A DNA stretch of 64,000 nt, from assembly GCA_963850915.1 (NCBI GenBank), contig CAWKND010000011.1, forward strand, positions 124,001 to 188,000, given 5' to 3'. The stretch comes from CAVTWH01 sp963850915 (GTDB lineage Bacteria > Actinomycetota > Actinomycetes > Mycobacteriales > Micromonosporaceae). Under the pieces are notes generated by a model. It ran no database searches and was not told where the DNA came from. It saw only the letters and a list, made by a program, of their open reading frames with translations. The first letter of the stretch is position 1. Every line of letters starts with the position of its first letter. Made by a program: the position numbers and the translations under genes. Positions 20,160 through 32,482 of the stretch are shown here, piece by piece.

Positions 20160-21563
20160 GTGAACAGATCCAAGCTCATCGGTATCGTCGCGACTGCCGG
20201 GATCACCGTGGCGGCCGCGACGATCGCCCTGGTGGCCATGCCGGCAGCACAGGCGGCGACGCTCACCAACAACTGGTACGGCTCGGCGCCGTACGTGATG
20301 CCGCTGGAGAACAACCCGCCCAACCTCTCCACGGTGATGGCGGCGACCGGCCAGAAGGCCTACGAGTTGGCCTTCATCCTGGCCGGCGGCGGCTGTACCC
20401 CGGCCTGGGACGGGACCGCGCCGGTCTCCTCCGACACCACGGTCGCCAACATGATCAACAGCATCCGGTCGGCCGGCGGCGACGTCTCCATCTCGATCGG
20501 TGGGTACGGCGGCACCAAGCTCGGCGAGGTCTGCGGTACCCCGGCTGCCACCGCGGCGGCGTACCAGCAGGTGATCACCAAGTACTCGCTCAAGGCGGTC
20601 GACTTCGACCTGGAGGAGCCCGAGTACGAGAACACCACGTCGATCAACAACGAGGTCGGCGCGGCAAAGATCCTGCAGGCCAACAACCCCGGCCTGTACG
20701 TCTCGATCACCACCGCGGCGACCGGCACCGGGACCGGCTACTTCGGCCAGAACGTGCTGAACACCGCCAAGGGCCTGAGCTTCACGCCGAACAACTACTC
20801 GATCATGCCCTTCGACGGCGGGTTCAACGGGGCGGCCTCGCAGACCGCCGCGCTGGAAGGCTTCCACTCGCAGTTGATGAGCACCTTCGGCTGGGACAGC
20901 GCGACCGCGTACGCCCACGAGGGCGTCTCGATGATGAACGGGCGCAGTGACTCCGGCGAGTACTTCTACCAGGCGGACTTCGCCACGGTACTGAGCTACG
21001 CCACCAGCCACCACCTGTCGCGGTACACCTTCTGGTCGGTGAACCGGGACCGGGCCTGCAACCCGCCCATCAGTACCACCTCCGGTACCTGCTCCAGCGT
21101 CACGCAGAACGACTGGGACTTCACCAAGTACACCGCCCAGTTCGCCGGCGCGACGCCGCCCACCACCAACCCGACCACTCCCGGCACCTCTCCGTCCGTT
21201 ACCCCGACTACGGGCGGCACCTGCTCGGCACCGGCGTGGAACTCGGGTACCGCCTACAACGGCGGTGCGCAGGTCTCCTACGGCGGCCACTCCTGGACCG
21301 CGAAGTGGTGGACCCAGGGCGACATCCCCGGCAACAACAGCCAGGGCGTCTGGACCGACAACGGCGCCTGCACCGGTACCGGCGGCGGGGGCGGGGGCGG
21401 CGGTACCACCTGCTCCGGCCTGTCCGCCTGGAACGCGAGCACCGCGTACGTCGGCGGCAACTCGGTGACCTACGGCGGCCACAAGTGGACCGCGAAGTGG
21501 TGGACCCAGGGCGATACCCCTGGCGGCCAGGCGAACGTCTGGACCGACAACGGCTCCTGCTGA
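20160..21563 (+). CDS. Secreted GH18 chitinase with two C-terminal CBM5/12 modules
   Basis: 467 residues from GTG 20160, behind a perfect AGGAGGAGG site. Signal peptide ends at PAAQAA. The GH18 barrel has SISIGGYGG (strand 3) and the catalytic DxDxE in KAVDFDLEEPEYE. A Thr/Pro linker then leads to two chitin-binding modules of the CBM5/12 type (CSAPAWNSGTAYNGG, then WTAKWWTQGDIPG, and a second copy) split by a Gly run. It cleaves chitin outside the cell. The modules nearly match those of the next gene. The two chitinases are 26 bp apart and probably co-transcribed. Confidence 0.93.
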   Translation: MNRSKLIGIVATAGITVAAATIALVAMPAAQAATLTNNWYGSAPYVMPLENNPPNLSTVMAATGQKAYELAFILAGGGCTPAWDGTAPVSSDTTVANMINSIRSAGGDVSISIGGYGGTKLGEVCGTPAATAAAYQQVITKYSLKAVDFDLEEPEYENTTSINNEVGAAKILQANNPGLYVSITTAATGTGTGYFGQNVLNTAKGLSFTPNNYSIMPFDGGFNGAASQTAALEGFHSQLMSTFGWDSATAYAHEGVSMMNGRSDSGEYFYQADFATVLSYATSHHLSRYTFWSVNRDRACNPPISTTSGTCSSVTQNDWDFTKYTAQFAGATPPTTNPTTPGTSPSVTPTTGGTCSAPAWNSGTAYNGGAQVSYGGHSWTAKWWTQGDIPGNNSQGVWTDNGACTGTGGGGGGGGTTCSGLSAWNASTAYVGGNSVTYGGHKWTAKWWTQGDTPGGQANVWTDNGSC

Positions 21564-21589
21564 CCGGCTGACAGCCTGAAAGGCAAGAT

Positions 21590-23518
<1,929 letters not shown>

Positions 23519-23577
23519 CCACACCGCAACGCTAGGAGTACCAGCGCAACCGCACAGAAGTTAGTGGTACCAAGGAA

Positions 23578-23612
23578 GTGGGTCGGTTGCGGAGAATCCG
23601 CAGCCGGCCCAC
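23578..23612. terminator. Terminator hairpin between chitinases and VapBC
   Basis: A 16-bp stem with G-T wobble pairs (23578-23593 with 23597-23612) and a GAA loop, in the gap between the chitinase stop and the convergent toxin gene. It may serve both. Confidence 0.7.
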
Positions 23613-23657
23613 TCGCCGTTCCTCATGCTGTCCCAACTACTGTCATACGAGAGGTGC

Positions 23658-24095
23658 TCAGTCGATACTCCCCCGGGGAACAACCCAGGCGTGCGATTGG
23701 CCGGTCGTGGCAGCGATGTGCTCGAAGTCCGCGTCATAGTGCAGGACCGTCGCGCCGTGGTGTTCGGCGACCGCAGCGGTCAGCAGGTCGATGATGCCGG
23801 CAGCCCGATGATGTCCACGAGTGGCCATCCGGACCTGTACCTCCCGCGCTCGCTCAGCAATCGCCTCGCTGATAGGCAGGACTATGTACAAGCTTCTTCT
23901 ACGCTCGGCAATCGCCCGAACGTCACCGGCAGTCCGGCCCGAGTAGCCAGCCTCCAGATCGACTGTCACACACGTGGCAGCGGCTCGATCCGCGATCAAT
24001 CCGGAGAGCACCGACCGTATGGCCGCATTGCCGGTTCTCGCCTGTACCGAGGTATCGATCAGGTAGAGCTGACCGGCACCGACTCCGGTGGTCAC
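23658..24095 (-). CDS. vapC: VapC-type PIN-domain ribonuclease toxin
   Basis: 145 residues from GTG 24095, overlapping the antitoxin stop by GTGA. PIN-domain acidic residues are in place: Asp in YLIDTSVQAR, Glu in TVDLEAGYSG, Asp in GIIDLLTAAVA and Asp in HYDADFEHIA. VapC toxins cleave tRNA or rRNA when freed from VapB. Base composition is lower in G+C than the neighbours, and the pair is wedged between chitin genes, which suggests acquisition by transfer. Confidence 0.9.
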   Translation of the reverse strand: MTTGVGAGQLYLIDTSVQARTGNAAIRSVLSGLIADRAAATCVTVDLEAGYSGRTAGDVRAIAERRRSLYIVLPISEAIAERAREVQVRMATRGHHRAAGIIDLLTAAVAEHHGATVLHYDADFEHIAATTGQSHAWVVPRGSID

Positions 24096-24301
24096 CGACG
24101 AGCCTGCCGCATGACCTCGCGATCGGCGATGTCCGGACCGGCGCCGAAACCGTAGGGATCGTCGAGTAGCTGTTCGATGCGGCGGCGACGATGTGCGACA
24201 AAGTCGAGTGCGGCGTTGACCGTATCCTTCTTTGTGGTGGTCCCGAGTTCTTTGGCCGCGAGGACCAGAGCCTCGTCATCCAAGTCGATCATCGTCTTCA
24301 T
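24092..24301 (-). CDS. vapB: VapB-type antitoxin
   Basis: 69 residues from ATG 24301 (MKTMIDLDDEALVLAAKELG). A short ribbon-helix-helix N-terminus of the DUF2191/VapB type is followed by a tail (LLDDPYGFGAGPDI) that would wrap the toxin. The longer open frame upstream reads through the operator and is rejected. The pair is coupled by GTGA. A palindrome just upstream is the likely autoregulatory site. Confidence 0.86.
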   Translation of the reverse strand: MKTMIDLDDEALVLAAKELGTTTKKDTVNAALDFVAHRRRRIEQLLDDPYGFGAGPDIADREVMRQARR

Positions 24302-24316
24302 GTATTCCAGCTTACA

Positions 24317-24336
24317 GCCGGATGTATATAACCGGC
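24317..24336. promoter_or_regulatory. Palindrome upstream of vapB, candidate VapBC operator
   Basis: GCCGGAT ... AACCGGC (six of seven paired) around a TATATA core, 15 bp before the antitoxin start. It could hold the -10 region and the site for autorepression by the VapBC complex. Confidence 0.5.
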
Positions 24337-24352
24337 AATACTGGTCGGCGAA

Positions 24353-24380
24353 GGGCCGGCCGTGGCAACGCGGCCGGCCC
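24353..24380. terminator. Terminator after the oxidase operon
   Basis: Perfect 10-bp stem GGGCCGGCCG/CGGCCGGCCC with an 8-base loop, 30 bp beyond the stop of the small membrane protein gene read on the minus strand. Confidence 0.75.
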
Positions 24381-24409
24381 TGTCCTTTGTCGGGCAACGG
24401 TTTCAGGGT

Positions 24410-24802
24410 TCAGGCGTGCCGATGTCCGGGGCGGCCGTCGAACACGCTGGCGTGTACCGAGCAGTTGGCCGCGCTCACGCCCGCGGTGACCGGGATGAGT
24501 GCCCGCCCGGTGGTGGTCACGCCGGCGCCGACGTAGTTCACCTCCGACTCGGTGTACCCGACCGGGGCAGCGCCGTCCTTCACCCAGATCTCGACCCGGT
24601 AGGTGTGCTCCGTCCGGTCGCCGTTGCGCAGCTGGTACCCGACCTGTGCCGCACCGTAGGAGCCGAGATCGCACCGGGTCACCCGGGTGGACACCCGATC
24701 GGGGTGGACGGCCCGCAGGTCGACGACCACAGCCGCCACGACGAGGGCGAGCGCGCCGCCGATCAGCCCGACCGCGAGCCACCGCGACCGCACGGGACTC
24801 AC
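24410..24802 (-). CDS. Small membrane-anchored protein coupled to the copper radical oxidase
   Basis: 130 residues from GTG 24802, whose first bases overlap the oxidase stop (GTGA). One N-terminal membrane helix (LAVGLIGGALALVVAAVVVDL), then a beta-rich outside domain with two Cys (TRCDLGSYG, AANCSVHASVF) likely in a disulfide. I recognise no family. Strict coupling to the oxidase suggests an accessory: an anchor, an assembly factor or an electron/copper partner. That role is inference only. Confidence 0.6.
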   Translation of the reverse strand: MSPVRSRWLAVGLIGGALALVVAAVVVDLRAVHPDRVSTRVTRCDLGSYGAAQVGYQLRNGDRTEHTYRVEIWVKDGAAPVGYTESEVNYVGAGVTTTGRALIPVTAGVSAANCSVHASVFDGRPGHRHA

Positions 24803-27800
24803 CCGTGCCGGAACACCACGGTGGCCACCAGCCACGCGGTGTTCGGGCCGGTACCGACGGTGGCTGTGGGGGTCGCGCCGGTACCCACCGGCTGGTCCTC
24901 CACGAGCAGGTCCATGTACGCGTTGGGCGACAGGTTGCCGCGTACCGTCCAGCCGGAGCCGCCGCTGAGCGCGTGCCCGAAGCCCGAGTCCGCGTAGAAG
25001 CCGACGGCCAGTTCCCCGTCCCCGGTCACGGCAGCCGTGGCACCGGAGCCCACCGTGGTCGCGCCGCTGGTGGTACCGGTGGCCGTGGCGGTCCGGTCCA
25101 CCGAGCCCGTTGCGGCGGCCGTGGACAGCCCGCCGTACTCCATCGCGGTCACCCCGATGTCCGCTGTGCCGGTCGTCTTCGCGGTGATCACCGGGGTACC
25201 GCCCGGCGTCGACACCGGCGCCGTCCACACGCTCATCTGGGTACGTTCGTTGGCGGTGAAGGAGAGCAGCTTGGTGAACACGTCACCGGCGCTGTCGGTC
25301 ACCGTGCTCACCGTCGGTCCGCCTGCGCCCCAGACGCCGACCTGCACGACCAGCCGGCCGCCGGCACTGGTCGCCGCCGGCATGCTCACCGCGAGGCTGC
25401 TCTTACCTCCCGTCTGCGCGGCGACCTTCTGCAGCAACGCGATCGCCGGTGCCGGGGCCGGGGTGACCGCGGTCGACGGTACCGATTCGGCGCCGGTACC
25501 CACGGCATTCGTCGCGCGGACCGTGAAGGTGTACGCCGTCCCGTTTGCCAGTCCGGTCACGGTCGTCGTGGTGGGTACCGGCGAACCGTTGACCACCACC
25601 GGATTCTGCGCGACACCGTGCACCGAAGGGGTCACCGTGTACGACGTGATCGGCGAGCCACCGGTGGCCGGCGCGCTCCAGGAGACCGTGGCCCGCGAGT
25701 CGCCAGCGGTGGCCGTGACACCGGTGGGTACCGCCGGGGCGGTGGCCGGCGCGCCCAGGTGCACGATCGAGGCGACCGACGGTACGCCGCTCTTGTTGAC
25801 CAGGAACACCATGTAGTACCCGGGTGGCGCGTCCGCGCTGCCGGCGGGGGCCTGGACGCTCAGGCTGCCGCTAGCGGCGGTGTAGCTGAGCGGGACGAAG
25901 TGCTGGTTCATGTCGATCTGGTGGGTGTCCGCGCCGAGCGAGACCAGGTTCACCGCACCGATGTCGGCGGCGTCGGGGGTACTCACGGTCATCGTGGCGC
26001 CGTACGTCGTGGTGGCCGGCGCGGCGCCGATCACCGGCCGGGGACCGGCGGACAGGTAGGGCGGGCTGTAGAACTGGGCGCTGTACTGGCCCGGGTCGCC
26101 GCTGTTGAACGAGTGCCCGCCGCCGGCTACGAGTACCCGCCCGTCCGGCATGAGCAGCGCCGTCGAGTGGTAGTTGCGGGACGCGGCCATGCTCGCGACC
26201 GGCGCCCACACGCCAGTGTCCGGATTCCAGATCTCGGCCGGCAGTACCCCGGTGGTGATCACGTGCTGGTCGGTGGTGGGGCTACCGCCCACCGCCAGTA
26301 CCGTGCCGTCGGCGAGCATCGTGAGCGTGTGGTACACCCGGCTGTTGTTCATCGGGGCAACCGTCTGCCAGGCCGGCGTCGCGGCGGTGAGGTCGATGGT
26401 GGCCGCCGTGTCGGTGGACGGGCCGGCGTTGTCGACGCTCGCGCCGCCGCCGGTGAACAACACCTTGCCGGGGCGGTACATCACCGAGGAGCCGTTGCGC
26501 ACCGGGCTGGCGCCACCGACCGCGGCCCAGGTACCGGTGCCGGCCGCGTCCAGCAGGTACGCCTGCGCCTCGGCCGGCCCGATGACGAACACTTTCCCGT
26601 TGGGCAGCAGGTAGTCGAACGGGTACTCGGTCTCGTGCACGCCGGTGGTGGCGACGCCGGTGAGCAGCGTCCAGGTGTTGCTGCCCGGGTCGTAGACCTC
26701 GGGCGTGTCGGCCCAGTGCGTGGCGTCGGCGGTGTTGCCGCTGACCGCCAGGTACCGGCCGTCGGCCAGTTCGGTGACCGTCGGGTACCAGCGCGCGGAG
26801 TGCATGTCGGCCACCCGGCTCCAGCCTTTGCTGACCGGGTCGAAGATCGAGGTGTCCCCGATGCCGAGCTGCCCCGTGGTCAGCCGCCCGTACCCGCCGA
26901 CCACGAGCAGCCGCCCGTCCGGCAGCGACGCCGCGCCGTCGCAGAACACGCTGTCGGGCGCGTTGACCGTGGTGAACGTCTGGGGCGAGGTCGGGTCGCC
27001 GTACACCGTCGGCTGCGGCTGCTGCCAACCGTCCCAGGCCAGCACGGTGCCGTCGGGCAGCAGCGTGTTACTGAGCGCGACCACCGGCCAGGTCTGCAGC
27101 GCCGACCAGCTGCCGACCGGCGCCGAACTGGGCGTCACCGGCGCGGACGGGGCGGAGGCGGGGCCGGTACCCACGCCATTCGTGGCGGTGACCGTGAACG
27201 TGTACGGGCTCCCGTCGCTGAGACCGGTCACAGTCACAGCGGTGCCGGTCACGCGGATCGGCGGCTGCGCCACGCCACTGAGGTACGGCGTCACGGTGTA
27301 GCCGGTGATCGGGCTGCCGCCGGTACCGGGCGCGGTCCAGCTGACCGTGGCCGAGCCGTTGCCGGGACTGGCGACGACCTGGGTCGGCGTACCTGGCGCG
27401 GTGGCCACGGCGCTCCCCGGCCGCAGCAATACCGTCGCCGCCAGCCACTTGGTCGCCGCGCCGCTGGCGAACGTGGCGGCCGCCGTGCCCCCGGCCGGTA
27501 CCAGCCGATCCTCGGCGAACACCTCCATGTCCCCGACGCTCGCGACGCTGGCCCGCTGGGTCCAGCCGGAGCCGGCCGCGAGCGTGTCGCCGAAGCCCGA
27601 GTCGGCGTAGAAGCCGAGCGCGATCTCGTCGGCGGTCGCGCCAGCGGTCGCGCCCGAGCTGACCGTGGCCGGCCCGGAGGTGGTACCGGTGGCATGTACC
27701 TGCTGGTCGACCACGCTCGCGCCGGCCACCGTTGACATCCCGGAGTACTCCAGCACGGCCACTCCGAGGTCTGCCGCCGAAGTCGCCTCCGCGGTGACCG

Positions 27801-28146
27801 TGGTGGTACCCCCGACGGCCGCCGGGGCGGTCCAGATGCTCATCTCGGTGTGGTCGGCGTGGGTGAAGCTGAGCAGCTTCACGAACGTGTCACCGGCGCT
27901 GTCGGTGACCGCCGAAGCCGTGGCGCTCTTGTTGCTCCAGACGCCGACCTCGACGACCAACCTGTTGCCGGCAACGGTGGCGGCCGGCAACGTTGCTGCC
28001 AGGCTTGCCTTGTTCGGCCCGTGCGCGGCGACCTGCTGGACGAACGCCGGATCGGCGGCGTAGCCGGGTTCGACGGCGTAGCAGGCGACCGCCGCGAGCA
28101 GCGCGACGATGCCGACCGGTACCCCGGCGCGGAGCGAAGACCGCAT
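24799..28146 (-). CDS. Secreted galactose-oxidase-like copper radical oxidase with FN3 and duplicated flanking domains
   Basis: 1115 residues. Signal peptide, then a domain of about 200 residues (AFVQQVAAHGPNKASLAA to ATVLLRPG), FN3, a seven-blade kelch propeller, the DUF1929 cap, a second FN3, and a second copy of the first domain at the C-terminus. Radical-copper residues are visible: Cys in SVFCDGAASLPDGR, Tyr in SARWYPTVTELADGR, Tyr-His in SRNYHSTALLMPDGR and the cap His in LGADTHQIDMNQHF. The family oxidises primary alcohols, often C6 of galactose or GlcNAc, giving H2O2. Between chitinases it may act on chitin or its fragments (inference). SD GGGGAG precedes the ATG. Confidence 0.9.
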   Translation of the reverse strand: MRSSLRAGVPVGIVALLAAVACYAVEPGYAADPAFVQQVAAHGPNKASLAATLPAATVAGNRLVVEVGVWSNKSATASAVTDSAGDTFVKLLSFTHADHTEMSIWTAPAAVGGTTTVTAEATSAADLGVAVLEYSGMSTVAGASVVDQQVHATGTTSGPATVSSGATAGATADEIALGFYADSGFGDTLAAGSGWTQRASVASVGDMEVFAEDRLVPAGGTAAATFASGAATKWLAATVLLRPGSAVATAPGTPTQVVASPGNGSATVSWTAPGTGGSPITGYTVTPYLSGVAQPPIRVTGTAVTVTGLSDGSPYTFTVTATNGVGTGPASAPSAPVTPSSAPVGSWSALQTWPVVALSNTLLPDGTVLAWDGWQQPQPTVYGDPTSPQTFTTVNAPDSVFCDGAASLPDGRLLVVGGYGRLTTGQLGIGDTSIFDPVSKGWSRVADMHSARWYPTVTELADGRYLAVSGNTADATHWADTPEVYDPGSNTWTLLTGVATTGVHETEYPFDYLLPNGKVFVIGPAEAQAYLLDAAGTGTWAAVGGASPVRNGSSVMYRPGKVLFTGGGASVDNAGPSTDTAATIDLTAATPAWQTVAPMNNSRVYHTLTMLADGTVLAVGGSPTTDQHVITTGVLPAEIWNPDTGVWAPVASMAASRNYHSTALLMPDGRVLVAGGGHSFNSGDPGQYSAQFYSPPYLSAGPRPVIGAAPATTTYGATMTVSTPDAADIGAVNLVSLGADTHQIDMNQHFVPLSYTAASGSLSVQAPAGSADAPPGYYMVFLVNKSGVPSVASIVHLGAPATAPAVPTGVTATAGDSRATVSWSAPATGGSPITSYTVTPSVHGVAQNPVVVNGSPVPTTTTVTGLANGTAYTFTVRATNAVGTGAESVPSTAVTPAPAPAIALLQKVAAQTGGKSSLAVSMPAATSAGGRLVVQVGVWGAGGPTVSTVTDSAGDVFTKLLSFTANERTQMSVWTAPVSTPGGTPVITAKTTGTADIGVTAMEYGGLSTAAATGSVDRTATATGTTSGATTVGSGATAAVTGDGELAVGFYADSGFGHALSGGSGWTVRGNLSPNAYMDLLVEDQPVGTGATPTATVGTGPNTAWLVATVVFRHG

Positions 28147-28366
28147 GACGTACTCCCCGGTGGATTGGATCTACCGGAGCGGATTGTGGCATAACGGACC
28201 AACCGCGCTTGTATCGCAGCAAATTACTCACATCGTGTCGCACCGTACGGTCAGCTCCGGCCCACCCGAACGGTCCGCGCAGACGCCGACGGACCGGGCC
28301 CGGGATCACCGGGGCCGGCCCGTCAGCTGCCTGCGTCGAAGTTGTCGCGTAGGACTTGGGCAACGC

Positions 28367-29749
<1,383 letters not shown>

Positions 29750-29902
29750 TTGCACTCCTCTCTCGGGTCTGTCGACAGACTCACCAACCGGCAGCTTTCT
29801 GTCAAGACTCTTAACTGTTTAGCCTCGCCCGAGACTCGCAGCCCGCATCCCGAGCCTGCGCCCCGCCGCGCCCCCGACGCACAGGTATGAGAGCTTGGTC
29901 GC

Positions 29903-30916
29903 ATGAGCGGGCTCGTGTACATCGGCAGCTACACCAGGGAACAGGGCGGTACCGGCGTCGGCATCGGCGCCTACCGGCGCGACGGGGCCCGGCTCACCAA
30001 GGTGGGTGAACTCGCCGCGCCCGCGCCCTCGTACCTGGTTGCCGACCCGCAGCTGCCCGTCATCTACGCGGTCAACGAGGTCACCGACGGGGCGGTCAGC
30101 TCGTACGCGGTGGACGGCGAGGGCGGCATCCGGCTGCTCTCCAGCCAGTCGACCGGCGGGATGAACCCGTGCCACCTGGCACTGCGCGACGGGTACCTGA
30201 TCGCGGCGAACTACACGGGCGGCAGCGTCTCGGTGCACCCGGTCTCCGCCGACGGGGTACTGGGTACCCGCTCGGATCTGCTCCGCCACGAGGGGCGTGG
30301 CCCCAACCCGGAGCGCCAGGACGGTCCGCACCCGCACTACGTCCACCTCGGCCCGGGCGCGCAGGTGACCGTGGTCGACCTGGGCCTGGATCGCTTGCAG
30401 CAGATGACTTTCGCCGACGGTCGGCTCACCCCGGCCGGGGAGACCGCGGCACCCGCCGGGACCGGACCGCGCCACCTGGTCGCCCACCCCAACGGCTGCT
30501 GGTACGTGCTGGCCGAGCTGGAGCAGGCGGTACTCACCTTCACCGTCGACCCGGCGACCGGCTGGCTCCGGCACACCGGTACCGGCCCGGCGACCTGGCG
30601 TACCCCCGACGGGCCGAATCAGCCCAGCGGCATCGTGCTGGCAGCGGATGGACGCCGGCTCTACGTGTCCAACCGTGGCCCGAACACGATCGCCACCTTC
30701 GAGGTACGGGTGGACGGCACGCTGCGCGCGATCGGCGAGGTGGGTACCGGCGGCGACTGGCCGCGCCAGTTCGCGATCGTGGACGACCTGCTCTTCGTGG
30801 CGAACGAGAAGTCCGACAGCGTGGTGACGTACCAACTCGATCCGGCCAGCGGGCTGCCCGCGCCGACCGGTGAGCAGCTGGACGTACCCTCGCCGGCCTG
30901 TGTCCTGCCGACCTGA
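29903..30916 (+). CDS. 6-phosphogluconolactonase-type seven-bladed propeller (YbhE family)
   Basis: 337 residues starting MSGLVYIGSYT, a typical opening of the lactonase family. Conserved GMNPCHLALRDGYLIAANY, DGPHPHYVHLGPG, GPRHLVAHPNG, SNRGPNTIATF and WPRQFAIVDDLLFVANE. Cytoplasmic, with no signal. It hydrolyses sugar lactones such as 6-phosphogluconolactone. It is divergent from the chitinase at 28367 and followed by a strong hairpin. Confidence 0.88.
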   Translation: MSGLVYIGSYTREQGGTGVGIGAYRRDGARLTKVGELAAPAPSYLVADPQLPVIYAVNEVTDGAVSSYAVDGEGGIRLLSSQSTGGMNPCHLALRDGYLIAANYTGGSVSVHPVSADGVLGTRSDLLRHEGRGPNPERQDGPHPHYVHLGPGAQVTVVDLGLDRLQQMTFADGRLTPAGETAAPAGTGPRHLVAHPNGCWYVLAELEQAVLTFTVDPATGWLRHTGTGPATWRTPDGPNQPSGIVLAADGRRLYVSNRGPNTIATFEVRVDGTLRAIGEVGTGGDWPRQFAIVDDLLFVANEKSDSVVTYQLDPASGLPAPTGEQLDVPSPACVLPT

Positions 30917-30959
30917 CCCTGCGCCAACCCTTGGCCGCCGCCAAACCGGAGCGACCTGT

Positions 30960-30992
30960 CACCGGATGGCCGCCAGGTTCGGCCATCCGGTG
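30960..30992. terminator. Bidirectional terminator between lactonase and AAA ATPase genes
   Basis: Perfect 12-bp stem CACCGGATGGCC/GGCCATCCGGTG with a nine-base loop, centred between two convergent genes. Confidence 0.8.
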
Positions 30993-31013
30993 CGGTCGGG
31001 GGGAGCGGGTGGG

Positions 31014-32161
31014 TCAGAGGTAGCAGCCGGCCGGCGGCGGCGCCTCGGTCTCGACCGCCCGGCCGTCGCGCCGCGCGTAGAGCTCCGCGACGGTGGCCGG
31101 CGCGTGCACGGCGGCGCCCAGCCAGTCGCTCGCCTCGGCCGGGGTGAGCGGGCCGACCTCGAGCTGCGCCAGGCAGCGGCCGGGCCGGGTGACGGCCGGG
31201 TGCAGCCGCGACAGGTCCTCGTTGGTGGTGATCCCGACGAGTACCCGCCGGCCCTGGCCGAGCATCCCGTCGGTGAGGTTGAGCAGCCGGGACAGCGCCT
31301 GCCCGGTCAGGCTCTTGGCATCCGAGCGGATCAGCTCGTCGCAGTCCTCGAGCAGCAGCAGCCGCCAACGAGGGGCGTCGTCGTCGTCGTCGTCGTCGTC
31401 ATGTCGTCGTCATCGTCATCGTCAGGGCCGACGGTCAGATCCAGCAGGTACGCCGGGGAGCTGAACAGTGTCTCCGGGTCGAGTACGCAGTCCACCTGGC
31501 ACCACTCGCGCCACTGCTCGGCGAGGGTACGCAGCGCCGTGGTCTTGCCCGTCCCGGGCGGACCGTGCAGGAGCAGCAGCCGGCCGTTGATCCCGTCCGG
31601 GCGCAGTGCCATCAACGAGTCCAGTGCCTGGGCGACCGGAGCGGTGTAGTTGGCCCGTACCTGGCTCCACGGCTGGGTGGTGATCGGGCGCAGGGTGCGT
31701 ACCGGCCCGCGCCGCGGCGAGGAGTACCAGAAGCCGATCTGTACCGCCTGGGGCGGCGGTGGCTCGGCGGCCTCCCGGACCGCCTCGTCGACGACCGCCC
31801 GGGCCAGCTCGTCACTGATCGCGGTGACGGTGACCTCGGCCGTCTCGTTGGCGTACCGCACCGCGCGCAGCGTCCAGCCGGTACCGGCCGCCAGCACCGA
31901 GCGGCGCTTGCCGTCCACGGCCGTCCGCAGCACCTGGGCGCCGGCCGGCAGCAGGGTGGCGTCGGTACGGCAGCGGTCGACCCGTGCCGTGCGGGCGAAC
32001 GGCTGCCCGCCGGTCGCGAAGTCGCCGAGGAAGAGCAGATCGATGACATCGAACGCGGTATCGGCGTCGTCGAGGGCCATTCCGACGGGGTACGGGTGCC
32101 CCTCGGTCAGCTCCCCGACGGCGCTCGGTACCGCCGCCAACGTCTGCTCCACGGCAACCAT
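31014..32161 (-). CDS. AAA ATPase with DUF5925-like N-terminus, frame broken at a poly-Asp tract
   Basis: ATG 32161 (MVAVEQTLAAVPS) is used; a GTG at 32221 would add 20 residues that also look conserved. The N-terminal 170 residues match the DUF5925-type domain found before actinobacterial AAA modules. Walker A is GPPGTGKTTALRTL, and Walker B (LLLLEDCDE) and the sensor region (RVLVGITTNEDLSRLHPA) follow. Between them a run of GAC/GAT codons (31380-31425) contains one break in the frame, so Walker B onward is read in another frame to TGA 31014. The tract could slip in replication or in sequencing. The cellular partner is unknown. Confidence 0.72.
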
Positions 32162-32324
32162 GATCAGGGCGGATGTCCCCTCGTCGCGAGCGAATTTCCT
32201 GCTCGGGTGGTGCCCGTACACCGGCGCCGTCCAGCGCCTGCCCGCGGCCGGGCGAGGATCGGGACAAGCCGCGACGGATTACCGCCCCGCGATGGCCGTC
32301 AGGTCACAGCTCGGAAACCGGGCG

Positions 32325-32352
32325 TTGACAGACCCGAAACTGACGCTAGTCT
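32325..32352 (+). promoter_or_regulatory. Sigma-70-type promoter of the LacI gene
   Basis: TTGACA (32325-32330), a 16-base spacer, then TAGTCT (32347-32352). A LacI-type operator begins six bases downstream, over the expected start site, so the promoter would be blocked by its own product. Confidence 0.65.
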
Positions 32353-32358
32353 CATCAA

Positions 32359-32372
32359 TGGAAGCGCTCCCA
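32359..32372. promoter_or_regulatory. LacI/CebR-type operator in front of the LacI gene
   Basis: TGGAAGCGCTCCCA is one base from the CebR palindrome TGGGAGCGCTCCCA. It overlaps the predicted start of transcription of the LacI regulator gene, which points to autorepression. Confidence 0.72.
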
Positions 32373-32481
32373 CGGGTGAGATTGATCACCGTGTGGGGCC
32401 ATATCACTACGTCACATATGCCCACGTCGCAGCTGGACGGTTCGCAGCTGGGCGCCTCGCAGCTGGACAGGGAGGACCCCG

Positions 32482-32482
32482 A
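32482..32482 (+). other. Start choice for the LacI gene
   Basis: GGGAGGA lies eight bases before this ATG. The 90-codon stretch before it is out of frame and holds a repeat of the type TCGCAGCTGGACGG, so no earlier start is supported. Confidence 0.5.

Noticed and set aside
24499..27735. 1078-codon open frame on the plus strand
   Set aside because: It lies wholly antisense to the copper oxidase. Its product is Arg/Gly-rich with no domain. Long antisense frames are usual at this G+C.
31380..31425. CRISPR-like or microsatellite array
   Set aside because: It is a run of Asp codons inside a coding gene, with no spacers.
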